Shown here: piece after piece, positions 1 through 8,528 of the stretch | Layout of the letters: each line of letters begins with the position of its first letter | Numbering within the stretch: position 1 is the first letter of the stretch | From: Methanolobus bombayensis | Lineage (GTDB): Archaea > Halobacteriota > Methanosarcinia > Methanosarcinales > Methanosarcinaceae | DNA: 64,000 bases | Assembly (NCBI RefSeq): GCF_017873415.1 | Contig: NZ_JAGGKD010000004.1 | Location: forward strand, 1-64,000 | Reading direction: 5' to 3' | Notes under the pieces: generated by a model | Told to the model about the DNA's origin: nothing | The model's database searches: none | Seen by the model: only the letters and a program-made list of their open reading frames with translations | Made by a program: the position numbers and the translations under genes

Positions 1-1
1 G

Positions 2-2545
2 TGTATCGATGCGATAAATGCACTTGTGGCTGATGCCAATATGCTCTCAAGAGCTGCAGTTGCAGGTCAGCTCGATACCCGTGCCAATGCTTCCAAACAC
101 TTCGGTGATTACAGAGCCATCGTTGAAGGTGTTAATGATACACTTGATGCTGTCATTGGCCCTCTAAATGTTTCTGCTGAATACATCGACAGGATATCCA
201 AAGGAGATATTCCTGAGAAGATCACTGATGAATATTATGGTGATTTCAACGAGATAAAAGACAATCTGAATATGTGCATCGATTCTATCAATGCGCTTGT
301 CTCTGATGCTAACATGTTATCTGTTGCTGCTGTTAAAGGCCAGCTTGATACCCGTGCCGATGCTTCAAGACACCAGGGTGACTACCTTGCTATAGTCCAG
401 GGTGTCAATGATACTCTTGATGCTGTCATTGGACCTCTCAACGTTTCAGCTGAATATATCGACCGTATCTCCAAAGGAGATATTCCTGAAAAGATCACTG
501 ATGAATATTATGGTGATTTCAATGAGATCAAAGACAATCTCAACCAGTGTATTGATGCCATAAACGAGCTTGTCTCTGATGCTAACATGCTATCCAGAGC
601 AGCAGTTGAAGGTAGACTCGATACACGTGCAGATGCCTCCAAACACTTTGGTGATTACAGAGCCATCGTTGAAGGTGTCAATGATACTCTTGATGCTGTC
701 ATAGATCCTCTCAACGTTGCAGCTGATTATGTCGACAAGATATCAAAAGGAGATGTTCCTGAGAAGATCACAGATGATTATAATGGTGACTTCAATACGA
801 TCAAGAACAACCTCAATCAGTGTATTGATGCCATAAATGAGCTTGTCTCTGATGCTAACATGCTTTCCAGAGCAGCAGTAGAAGGTAAACTTGAAACTCG
901 CGCTGATGCATCGAAGCATTATGGTGACTATAGAGCCATCGTTGAAGGTGTTAATGACACTCTTGATGCTGTCATTGGTCCACTTAATGTTACGGCTGAT
1001 TATGTTGATCGTATCTCTAAGGGAGATATCCCTGAGAAGATCACTGATAATTACAATGGTGATTTCAACCTGGTCAAGAACAACCTCAATCAGTGCATCG
1101 ATGCTATAAACGAGCTTGTTGCTGATGCAAATATACTGGCTCAGGCTGGTGTCAATGGTGAACTGGCTACTCGTGCTGATGCTTCTAAACATCAGGGTGA
1201 TTATCTCATGATCGTTGAAGGTGTCAACAATTGCTTAGATGCTGTTGTAGGTCCTGTGAATGAGGCTGCCCGAGTGATAACTGCATATGCCGAGGGTGAT
1301 CTGGACACAAGAGTGACAATAGATGCAAAAGGTGACTTCAAAGTTCTCGGAGATACACTTGATGGCTTTGGTGATACATTACAGGGTATTGTCAATGACT
1401 CAAGTGCAGTTCTTGATGCAATCTCATCCAATGATCTCACAAGAAGAGTAAATATTTACGGAGTTGGTGATTTCGTACAACTCACAGAAGGTGTAGAAAA
1501 TTGCAGATCATCACTTAATGATATTGTTGGTCTTGTAACAGAGAATGCTGAAAATATTGCATCCACTGCTCAAGAAATGTCTGCATCAAGTGAAGAATTA
1601 TCAGCTACTGCGGAACAAATCACAAGCACTGTGGCTGAGATATCAAAAGGTACTCAGGAACAGTCTGGGAAAGCAGAAGAAGTTTCAAGAGCAATGAGTG
1701 ACATGAGTCGCACTGTTCAGGAAGTAGCCACTAATTCAGATAATGCTGCACAAACCTCTGTAGAGTCCAACAAGCTCATACAGAACCTTGGAGACATGTC
1801 AAAAGATCTCATGTTAAAGATGAATAGCATAAAATCTGCTGTGGGTGAATCTTCAGATGTGATCAATGATCTTGATGAGAAATCCAATCAGATCGGACAG
1901 ATCGTGAATCTCATAACTAACATTGCAGATCAGACTAACCTGCTTGCCCTTAATGCTGCAATTGAAGCTGCAAGAGCAGGCGAACATGGTCGTGGATTTG
2001 CAGTGGTAGCTGATGAAGTTAGAAAACTGGCCGAGGATTCAGGTAATGCAGCCAAGCAGATCGCAGAACTGATAACTCAAATGCAGAGTGGAACAATGAA
2101 TGCAGTTTCCTCTATGAAGAGAGGTGCTGAGGAAGTAGATACAGGTGCAGCTTCCCTTGAGAACTCTGTTGTTGCGATTGGAGAGGTCGTAGAGGCTGGA
2201 AATACGATAGTTAACATGGTACAGGATATAGCTGCTGCTGCAGAAGAACAAGCGGCTTCAATTGAAGAGGTTACATCATCTGTTGAGGAAGTGTCTGCTA
2301 TCTCTGAACAGTCCGCTGCAGGTTCAGAACAAGCTTCTGCATCTGTACAGGAACAAACCGCTTCCATGCAGGAACTTTCAAGATCTGCTCAGGAACTGTC
2401 AGATGTTGCAGCCAATATGCAACTGGTAGTTTCCAAGTTTAAGCTGGACACAGCAAAAACATCATCATACGATGTTGATCAGGAGCCTTCCTCAGTGGAT
2501 GAGTATGATGGTTCTGTGGATTATATCGAGAATGCATTTGTTTGA
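2..2545 (+). CDS. Methyl-accepting chemotaxis protein with tandem HAMP-like repeats (5' partial)
   Basis: The reading frame is open from base 2, so the true start lies left of the window. The visible part begins with near-identical 91-residue units (273 bp) starting at about 32, 305, 578 and 851 and a diverged fifth at 1124. Each carries the motif [13 protein letters not shown], then EKITD and GDFN, the pattern of poly-HAMP signal converters. The C-terminal third is a classical MCP signalling domain: the hairpin tip contains [21 protein letters not shown] followed by [17 protein letters not shown], flanked by long Ala/Glu/Ser coiled coils. No membrane segment is visible in this part, so any sensor or membrane anchor must be upstream. 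The cheW gene follows 17 bp later, suggesting one transcript feeding a CheA array. The family call is certain; the stimulus is unknown. Confidence 0.95.
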   Translation, partial: CIDAINALVADANMLSRAAVAGQLDTRANASKHFGDYRAIVEGVNDTLDAVIGPLNVSAEYIDRISKGDIPEKITDEYYGDFNEIKDNLNMCIDSINALVSDANMLSVAAVKGQLDTRADASRHQGDYLAIVQGVNDTLDAVIGPLNVSAEYIDRISKGDIPEKITDEYYGDFNEIKDNLNQCIDAINELVSDANMLSRAAVEGRLDTRADASKHFGDYRAIVEGVNDTLDAVIDPLNVAADYVDKISKGDVPEKITDDYNGDFNTIKNNLNQCIDAINELVSDANMLSRAAVEGKLETRADASKHYGDYRAIVEGVNDTLDAVIGPLNVTADYVDRISKGDIPEKITDNYNGDFNLVKNNLNQCIDAINELVADANILAQAGVNGELATRADASKHQGDYLMIVEGVNNCLDAVVGPVNEAARVITAYAEGDLDTRVTIDAKGDFKVLGDTLDGFGDTLQGIVNDSSAVLDAISSNDLTRRVNIYGVGDFVQLTEGVENCRSSLNDIVGLVTENAENIASTAQEMSASSEELSATAEQITSTVAEISKGTQEQSGKAEEVSRAMSDMSRTVQEVATNSDNAAQTSVESNKLIQNLGDMSKDLMLKMNSIKSAVGESSDVINDLDEKSNQIGQIVNLITNIADQTNLLALNAAIEAARAGEHGRGFAVVADEVRKLAEDSGNAAKQIAELITQMQSGTMNAVSSMKRGAEEVDTGAASLENSVVAIGEVVEAGNTIVNMVQDIAAAAEEQAASIEEVTSSVEEVSAISEQSAAGSEQASASVQEQTASMQELSRSAQELSDVAANMQLVVSKFKLDTAKTSSYDVDQEPSSVDEYDGSVDYIENAFV
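32..1396 (+). repeat. Five tandem 273-bp repeats encoding HAMP-like units
   Basis: The word GATGC(C/T)AA(T/C)ATG recurs at 32, 305, 578 and 851, with a diverged copy at 1124, a period of exactly 273 bp or 91 codons. The first four copies are very similar in DNA, with changes mostly at third codon positions. This indicates recent duplication or ongoing homogenisation inside the gene. Confidence 0.9.
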
Positions 2546-2562
2546 TACACTGAGGAATTTTA

Positions 2563-3075
2563 ATGGATGAATTGAGAATAAAGGAAAGCAGCTCTTCTGA
2601 AGAGCTGCTTCAACTCGTAATATGCCAGCTTACCAGTGAAGAGTTTGGTATCGAGATATCCAGAGTGAAAGAGATAATTCGTGTTCCAGAGATTACTAAG
2701 ATTCCTCAGTTACTTAGTTATGTAGAAGGTGTGATTAATCTGCGGGGATCTTTAGTCCCTGTGATCGACCTTGCTGAAAGATTCGGTATTACACGTAATT
2801 TAACAGACGAGGATTCGCGTATCGTTGTTGTAGAACTGGATGACCTAACAGCCGGGATGATCGTTGATTCGGTCAGTGAGGTTCTTAGTATATCTAATGA
2901 TGATATTGATAAGGCACCTGATATCATTACAAAAGGAGTAAGTGAGAGATACATACAGGGCGTTGGAAAAATAAACGAAAGGTTGCTTATACTTTTGGAT
3001 ATTGAACGTATATTCACGGATGAGCAGAAAGAGATGATAAGTGATTTTGAAAATGCAGGTGCAATTCCTGCATAA
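2563..3075 (+). CDS. cheW: CheW chemotaxis coupling protein
   Basis: A 170-residue CheW-domain protein, the adaptor that joins chemoreceptors to the kinase CheA in the cytoplasm. The conserved blocks are present: LVICQLTSEEFGIEISRVKEI near the N-terminus, VEGVINLRGSLVPVIDL in the middle, and a C-terminal stretch with LLILLDIERIF. The ATG is preceded by GAGGAATTTTA, a usable ribosome site, and lies 17 bp after the MCP stop, so the two are probably co-transcribed. No cheA, cheY or other che gene is in the window. This receptor-CheW pair may be a stand-alone input to a chemotaxis system encoded elsewhere. A Ser/Glu-rich N-terminal tail of about 15 residues precedes the domain. Confidence 0.95.
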   Translation: MDELRIKESSSSEELLQLVICQLTSEEFGIEISRVKEIIRVPEITKIPQLLSYVEGVINLRGSLVPVIDLAERFGITRNLTDEDSRIVVVELDDLTAGMIVDSVSEVLSISNDDIDKAPDIITKGVSERYIQGVGKINERLLILLDIERIFTDEQKEMISDFENAGAIPA

Positions 3076-3240
3076 TCCATATTTTATATTCATTTTAGCT
3101 ATCTGAATATATGCCGAAAAGCTTAAATCGATTATAATAAAAGTAAGTGGGGAATATTAACTATTTGTTCCCTGTTATTTCACAAATATATGTTGTATGT
3201 GCTATTTATTTAGATATTGTTAGATTTTTTTGGTGTTGAA

Positions 3241-4473
3241 ATGGAAAATACAGAAAAGTCAATTATGGGGCTTAATGATTTTGAAACTTCAATTCAAAGT
3301 AGCACATTCAATGATGAATCTTTGTTTTATTCTGTTTTTGAAAATGCTCCCTTTATAATGATAATCGTAAATATGGAAGGAAAGATTGAAAATATAAACC
3401 ACACAACTTCCCAAGCTCTTGGTATACAAAAAGAACATGCTTTAGGGTTACTTGGTGGGGAGCTATTTTCTTGTATAAATTCTTTAGAAGGTGGAGGGTG
3501 TGGAAAGAATCCCAATTGTTCGAACTGCCTTGTAAGGAATACTGTAATGGATACTTTTCAGACATCAAAGAACACGTATAAAAGAGAAGGTGAGCTTACA
3601 ATTAAAACCAATGATCAGGAATTGAGAAGATTCTTAGTGGTCTCTACAACTTTTATAGATCCCAACAATATGCCTAAAGTATTGTTAACAGTGGATGACG
3701 TAACTGAACAAAAGAAGACCGAGCACCTGTTAAAAGAAAGTGAACAAGAACTCATCCTTGCAAAGAATCAAGCTGAGAATGCAAATAAAAGTAAAAGTGA
3801 GTTTCTTGCAAAAATGAGTCATGAACTTAGGACACCTTTAAATTCTGTAATTGGTTTTTCTGATTTATTACTCACTGAATCTTTTGGGAAATTGAACGAT
3901 AAACAAACCAGATATGTTCAAAATGTAAAATCCAGTGGAAAACATTTACTTGATCTGATCAATAACATTCTTGATCTTTCAAAGGTCGAAGCGGGAAAAA
4001 TGGAAATGTATTTGGAATATTTTGAAGTTCCTGAGACTATTTCTGAAGTATTGGAAATAATTTCACCCTTATATATTAAAAAGAACATTAACTTTGAAGT
4101 TATAATTAACAAAGAAGTAACATCAGTTCATGCTGATAGGTCTAAGTTTAAACAAATATTGTACAATCTTCTCAGTAATGCCATAAAATTCACTCCTTCT
4201 GGAGGAACTGTATGTTTAAAAGCAGAAATTATTGATGAACTTTTATCAGTATCAGTAATGGATAATGGTATTGGAATTTCTCTTGATGAACAAAAGCATT
4301 TATTTGAACCATTCCGGCAAGTCAATACTTCATCAAGCAGTGAATACAAAGGAACAGGATTAGGATTGACTCTAATCAAAAAGTTTGTAGACCTTCATGG
4401 AGGAAGTGTCTCCCTACAAAGCGAGATGGGAAAAGGAAGTAAATTCACTTTTATAATCCCGTTGAATAACTAA
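3241..4473 (+). CDS. PAS sensor histidine kinase with a Cys-rich PAS domain
   Basis: A 410-residue soluble sensor kinase. An N-terminal PAS domain (about residues 25-155) is followed by a coiled linker, a HisKA domain with the phospho-acceptor His194 in MSHELRTPLNSVIGFSD, and a HATPase_c domain with an N box (NLLSNAIKFTPSGG), DNGIGI and GTGLGL. All catalytic boxes look intact. The PAS contains Cys78, Cys87, Cys93 and Cys96 in a CX8CX5CX2C arrangement, a possible metal, Fe-S or redox sensor. There is no membrane segment and no receiver domain. I chose the ATG at 3241; a TTG at 3217 would add eight hydrophobic residues with no better ribosome site. No partner response regulator is adjacent. The downstream kinase has its own upstream region and is probably a separate unit. 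Confidence 0.9.
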   Translation: MENTEKSIMGLNDFETSIQSSTFNDESLFYSVFENAPFIMIIVNMEGKIENINHTTSQALGIQKEHALGLLGGELFSCINSLEGGGCGKNPNCSNCLVRNTVMDTFQTSKNTYKREGELTIKTNDQELRRFLVVSTTFIDPNNMPKVLLTVDDVTEQKKTEHLLKESEQELILAKNQAENANKSKSEFLAKMSHELRTPLNSVIGFSDLLLTESFGKLNDKQTRYVQNVKSSGKHLLDLINNILDLSKVEAGKMEMYLEYFEVPETISEVLEIISPLYIKKNINFEVIINKEVTSVHADRSKFKQILYNLLSNAIKFTPSGGTVCLKAEIIDELLSVSVMDNGIGISLDEQKHLFEPFRQVNTSSSSEYKGTGLGLTLIKKFVDLHGGSVSLQSEMGKGSKFTFIIPLNN

Positions 4474-4829
4474 GAATATACCAGATTTTTTGTTAAAATA
4501 TATTAGAATACATCTGTTTTATACACTTGGTGGATTCACTGTTTGATTTTTAAAATACCTTCTATTGAAAAACTATATTTTATTTTGTTAGATAGTCTGG
4601 TCAGGTCTACTTAGTAACATTATATATTCATCTTATGGCTCCGTTTTTTGAGTCATAGAATCATAAAATACATTAAAGGAAGTTATCTTCTTCATATGAA
4701 TAAATTTTAGATTAAGATATGTTAACTTTGATTCTACGGTCTCCATTGACCATTAATATATTATACATTAAGTAATCACTTCCTTGATAAGTGCTCAGGC
4801 ATTGGTTGATTCAATTATATGATGGTAAA
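4474..4829. other. Gene-free 356-bp intergenic region
   Basis: I see no coding frame or RNA gene here. A weak hairpin (TATGGCTC at 4634-4641 with GAGTCATA at 4650-4657, one G-U pair) lies in the middle. An AT-rich block near 4752-4770 could serve as TATA element for the following kinase. Confidence 0.4.
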
Positions 4830-7370
4830 ATGACGCAGCTCGATGTAAATTCAGAAATTGCAAAAGTCGTTAATGACAGTCCTGTGACAATTTTCATATG
4901 GAAAGCTGAAGAAGGGTGGCCAGTAGAATTTGTTTCTGAGAATGTCAGGCAGTTCGGATACTCACCTGATGATTTTCTTTCGGGCAAACTAAATTATGAA
5001 GATATCATCCATCCAGATGATATTGAGCGTGTATACAAAGAGGTTACCGAATACTCAGGAACACATATTGATAATTTCGTACAGGAATACAGGATATTAA
5101 CGGCATCTGGTGAAACACGTTGTATTGACGACAGGACCATCATCCGAAGAGATGACAATGGTAATATTCAGTATTATGAAGGTGTCATCCTGGATATAAG
5201 CCAGCGAAAACTCTCTGAAGCAATTATTGATTGTCGCAATCAGGTTCTTGAAGCTCTGGCTTCAGGTGAAACTCTGAATGAGATTCTTACGCGTTTGGTT
5301 AGATCTACTAAAAGGATTATACCCGAAGCAATCAGTATCGTCATGTTACTGGACGAGGAAAAGGAACATCTGGTTCATGCTATTTCTACTCATCTTCCGG
5401 ATTTTTATAAAAAAGCTATCGAAGGACTTCCCATAGGTGAAGGTATTGGCTCCTGTTCAACTGCTGTTTACACTGGCAAAAGGGTTGTTGTAGAAGATAT
5501 AATGGAGCATCCATACTGGGAAGATCTCAGGGAAGTTGCACTTAAGGCAGGTCTTAGAGCCAGTTGTTGTGAACCTATAATAAGTTCGAATAATGAGGTC
5601 TTTGGAACTTTCGGAATGTACTTCCGAGAACCACATACGCCTACGCAGGAAGAGATCGATATACTGAAGGCAAATGCCAATCTTGCAGCTATAGCAATAA
5701 ACAACAAGAAGACTCTGGATAATGCACTTGAATCTGAACAAAAACTCAGGATTATTCTCAATAATGTAAACGATCAGATATATATCAGTGAACTTGACGG
5801 GAAAAATGTCGCTGTGAATCAGGCTGTAGTAGATACATTGGGTTACAGTAAGAAAGAGATGCTAAGTACATATCCTTCAGATATAGTTCCAGCAAAAGAT
5901 GTACGCCGTGTATCAAAACTCATGAAGGGGATCGAAACTGACGGAAGGGCGATATATGAAACCGAGGCAATAAGCAAGGATGGTAAACAGATCCCTCTTG
6001 AAGTAAGTGCACGATTTGTTATCTATGATGGGAAGAAAACTATCCTTTCCGTTGCCAGAGATATCACTGAACGCAAAAAGGCTGAAAGCAAACGCCTTCT
6101 TGAAGAGGAAAGACTTGAAGCTCTTGTTAAACTAAATAGTATGACCGGTGCATCATTGAATGAGATCACAGATTTTGCAAGGGAAGAAGCTGTAAGGCTT
6201 ACTGAAAGTTCACTTGGATATCTTGCATTTATGAATGCTGACGAAACTGCACTTATCATGCATTCCTGGTCGGAAAGTGCTATGAAGGAATGTGGTATCA
6301 AAGACAAAAACTTCGTATATCCCATCGAAACCACCGGTTTGTGGGGTGAAGCAGTAAAACAGCGCAGACCCATAATAACAAATGATTATTCTCTTCCAAG
6401 TCCTATGAAAAAAGGATATCCTGGAAATCATGTGGAACTGACACGGCATATGAATATTCCGATATTTGATGGCGACCACATAGTAGCAGTTGCAGGTGTT
6501 GGAAACAAAGAAGAGGAGTACAATGAATCAGATGTACGTCAGCTCACTTTATTGATGCAGGGCATGTGGAGCCTTATTCAAAGAAAGCAAATAGAGGATG
6601 CCCTGAAGCAATATTCCGATGAGCTGAAAATGGCAAATGAGGAACTAAGGTCCATCAGCAGGATCAAAACAGAATTCATTGCAGAAAGACTGGAATTTAT
6701 ATACAGGCCTGAGAACTCAGAGTCCAGTATACTCGATGATGAGATGATCAGAGCCATTGATGACCAGCAGGCAAAAGCTATTAATTCCGTTTTGCTCAAC
6801 TCTGAAAGATTAAAACGCATGGTAAATTCACTTCTGTATATGAGTCAGGAGCAGGCAGGAAAGATAGAATATACCTTTTCTCTGACTCATGTAGACAAAC
6901 TGATATCAGAAGCTTTGATGAATCTCATATTACTAATCGATGAGAAAGGAATTACTTTAGAAGTGGATGTTCCTGACAGGATGCCTGCAATAAGGTCTGA
7001 TAAGAACAAACTGACGCAAACATTGACAATTCTTATAGATAATGCGGTTAAATTCACTCCTGAAGGTGGAAGGATAAACATAGATGTAGTTGAGGAAAGT
7101 GATTATCTGCACTTGAGGATAGCTGATACGGGAGCTGGTATACATAAGGATCTTATACCACATATCTTCCAAAAATTCTACCAGATGGAAGATGCAAGAA
7201 GTCGAATGTACCAGGGACTTGAATCCGGTTTGTACATCTGTAAGGATATAATTCTTGAACATAAAGGCGAAATATGGATCGAAAGTGAAAAGGGTAAAGG
7301 AACAACATTCCACATAAGGCTTCCAATAGGGGCTGTGGATAATGATTCCTTACAACTAATAAAAACGTGA
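4830..7370 (+). CDS. MsmS-like PAS-GAF-PAS-GAF sensor kinase lacking the phospho-acceptor His
   Basis: An 846-residue cytoplasmic sensor: PAS (about 15-130), GAF (140-295), PAS (300-415), a second GAF (430-585), a dimerisation region (604-680) and HATPase_c (720-835). It resembles the Methanosarcina acetivorans methyl-sulfide sensor MsmS and its relative RdmS, which sit beside msr regulators and mts methyltransferases as here. In MsmS the second GAF binds heme through a Cys; Cys488, His534 and His540 are candidates here, by inference. The H box is degenerate: the usual SHELRTP is replaced by LEFIYRP, so the acceptor His becomes Glu622, with Tyr625 close by. The ATP lid glycines are also altered (GLESGL instead of GTGLGL), while N738 and DTGAGI are kept. 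ATG 4830 has the same GATGGTAAA leader as the next gene; a GTG at 4791 is the alternative. Confidence 0.88.
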   Translation: MTQLDVNSEIAKVVNDSPVTIFIWKAEEGWPVEFVSENVRQFGYSPDDFLSGKLNYEDIIHPDDIERVYKEVTEYSGTHIDNFVQEYRILTASGETRCIDDRTIIRRDDNGNIQYYEGVILDISQRKLSEAIIDCRNQVLEALASGETLNEILTRLVRSTKRIIPEAISIVMLLDEEKEHLVHAISTHLPDFYKKAIEGLPIGEGIGSCSTAVYTGKRVVVEDIMEHPYWEDLREVALKAGLRASCCEPIISSNNEVFGTFGMYFREPHTPTQEEIDILKANANLAAIAINNKKTLDNALESEQKLRIILNNVNDQIYISELDGKNVAVNQAVVDTLGYSKKEMLSTYPSDIVPAKDVRRVSKLMKGIETDGRAIYETEAISKDGKQIPLEVSARFVIYDGKKTILSVARDITERKKAESKRLLEEERLEALVKLNSMTGASLNEITDFAREEAVRLTESSLGYLAFMNADETALIMHSWSESAMKECGIKDKNFVYPIETTGLWGEAVKQRRPIITNDYSLPSPMKKGYPGNHVELTRHMNIPIFDGDHIVAVAGVGNKEEEYNESDVRQLTLLMQGMWSLIQRKQIEDALKQYSDELKMANEELRSISRIKTEFIAERLEFIYRPENSESSILDDEMIRAIDDQQAKAINSVLLNSERLKRMVNSLLYMSQEQAGKIEYTFSLTHVDKLISEALMNLILLIDEKGITLEVDVPDRMPAIRSDKNKLTQTLTILIDNAVKFTPEGGRINIDVVEESDYLHLRIADTGAGIHKDLIPHIFQKFYQMEDARSRMYQGLESGLYICKDIILEHKGEIWIESEKGKGTTFHIRLPIGAVDNDSLQLIKT

Positions 7371-7379
7371 GATGGTAAA

Positions 7380-8165
7380 ATGAAATTGGCTCTGTTAGGT
7401 ACTCTTTTTCTATCGGATAAAAGAAAAGATCTCCTCCTCCTCCTGATAGAAAAACCTATGAATATCGATGAGATCAAAAGCACACTTAATGTCACATCCA
7501 GTGCTATGATGACGCAGATAAAGATCCTCGTTGACCAGGGCATAATACTTTATGAGGATGACCAGTATCGGCTCTCCAGTTTTGGTGAGGTGATCGTAAA
7601 GAAGATGGTTCCTCTTTTAAACACGTTAATGGTGTTCGAAAATAATAAACAATATTGGGAAAATCATAAAGTGCAAGGCATTCCTGCAAATCTTCTTGAG
7701 AGAATAGAAGAACTGGGCTCCTGTGAGCTTGTTGAGCCGGAACTCAATCGTATGTATGAATTACCTAAAAAACTTACTGACAATCTTTTACAGTCAAAAT
7801 ACATCATGGAAATTTCTTCTTCATTCAGTCCTGCATATCCTTATAAATACGTTGAACTTGCCAGAAAAGGGGTTCGAATATCACTTATAATAACTGAACC
7901 TGTATTTGAAAGACTTGAAACGGAGTATTTTGAACAATTAAAGGATTACCTTGGGATGGAAAATACGGAACTTTTTGTGTTCAAAGACGAAATAGGTTTT
8001 GCGTCCAGTGTGGTAACAGACAGATTTCTTTCACTGACATTGTTCTATAAGAACGGCATGTTGCACAATCATGCTATGATGAGTTTTGAAATGAATGCAT
8101 TGATATGGGGAGAAGACATGCATAAGTTTTTCAGGAAAACATCACAAGAAGTAGAGAATATCTGA
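7380..8165 (+). CDS. Msr-type methanogenesis regulator (HTH plus FilR1/DUF1724 domain)
   Basis: A 261-residue DNA-binding protein of the family that includes MsrC, MsrF and MsrG of Methanosarcina, the activators of mts fused methyltransferase genes. The N-terminal winged helix (about residues 10-75) has a helix-turn-helix with SSAMMTQIKILVDQGIILYED. The rest is the FilR1/DUF1724-type sensor domain. It starts 9 bp after the upstream kinase stop, with GATGG before the ATG, so kinase and regulator are surely co-transcribed. The methyltransferase gene it most likely controls starts 363 bp downstream. How the kinase would signal to a protein without a receiver domain is unknown; direct contact or phosphorylation of this protein is possible. 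Confidence 0.9.
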   Translation: MKLALLGTLFLSDKRKDLLLLLIEKPMNIDEIKSTLNVTSSAMMTQIKILVDQGIILYEDDQYRLSSFGEVIVKKMVPLLNTLMVFENNKQYWENHKVQGIPANLLERIEELGSCELVEPELNRMYELPKKLTDNLLQSKYIMEISSSFSPAYPYKYVELARKGVRISLIITEPVFERLETEYFEQLKDYLGMENTELFVFKDEIGFASSVVTDRFLSLTLFYKNGMLHNHAMMSFEMNALIWGEDMHKFFRKTSQEVENI

Positions 8166-8292
8166 TATCTACCGATGATACAAGAGATAGTTGCTCCCAA
8201 TCTGATTCTTCTTTTTTGATTTTGCTTGTTTTGGTCTAAAAGTATGTTATTTGAATACTTTTTATTTTTGTGTTCATCAGATTAAAGCCATT

Positions 8293-8319
8293 AATTTGAT
8301 TTAGGTCATTAATCAAATT
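8293..8319. promoter_or_regulatory. Perfect 9-bp inverted repeat, candidate operator
   Basis: AATTTGATT (8293-8301) and AATCAAATT (8311-8319) form perfect 9-bp arms around a 9-bp spacer. It lies between the regulator gene and the methyltransferase it probably controls. The symmetry fits a dimeric winged-helix protein; binding by the adjacent Msr protein is inference. Confidence 0.5.
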
Positions 8320-8342
8320 GGAGTTCTTTCTCTGTGTTAACG

Positions 8343-8378
8343 GCGTTAATTCGAAAGCGTACATTCATCGAATTACGC
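8343..8378. promoter_or_regulatory. Second imperfect dyad upstream of the methyltransferase
   Basis: TAATTCGA (8347-8354) and TCGAATTA (8368-8375) are perfect 8-bp arms around 13 bp. The outer GCGT (8343-8346) and ACGC (8375-8378) extend the symmetry with a one-base offset. Its centre is about 55 bp from the centre of the first dyad, a little over five helical turns. Confidence 0.45.
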
Positions 8379-8528
8379 TCTCACCTAAAATAAGGTCATT
8401 TCATAATATTAATATCATTAATAAATTACCGACGGTTATGATATATAGCCCAAGTGAAATACTGGTATTTGTTAACAGTGAGAAATGAAGGTTCACTGTG
8501 GAAAAAATCTAAATTTTGGAGGCTATTA

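Larger units (their letters stand above)
8166..8528 (+). promoter_or_regulatory. Long leader and operator region of the fused methyltransferase gene
   Basis: This 363-bp gap has no open frame but holds two dyads (listed separately) and an AT-rich TATA candidate TTATGATATATA at 8436-8447. The gene has a strong ribosome site, GGAGGC, shortly before its ATG at 8529. If transcription starts about 25 bp after the TATA candidate, the leader is around 65 nt. The dyads then lie about 60-150 bp upstream of the TATA box, where an activator of the Msr family could bind. Confidence 0.6.

Noticed and set aside
743-1192. 149-residue open frame on the minus strand inside the MCP repeats
   Set aside because: It is the antisense frame of the repeats, with low-complexity Ile/Ser content and no ribosome site. 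The plus-strand MCP explains the sequence.
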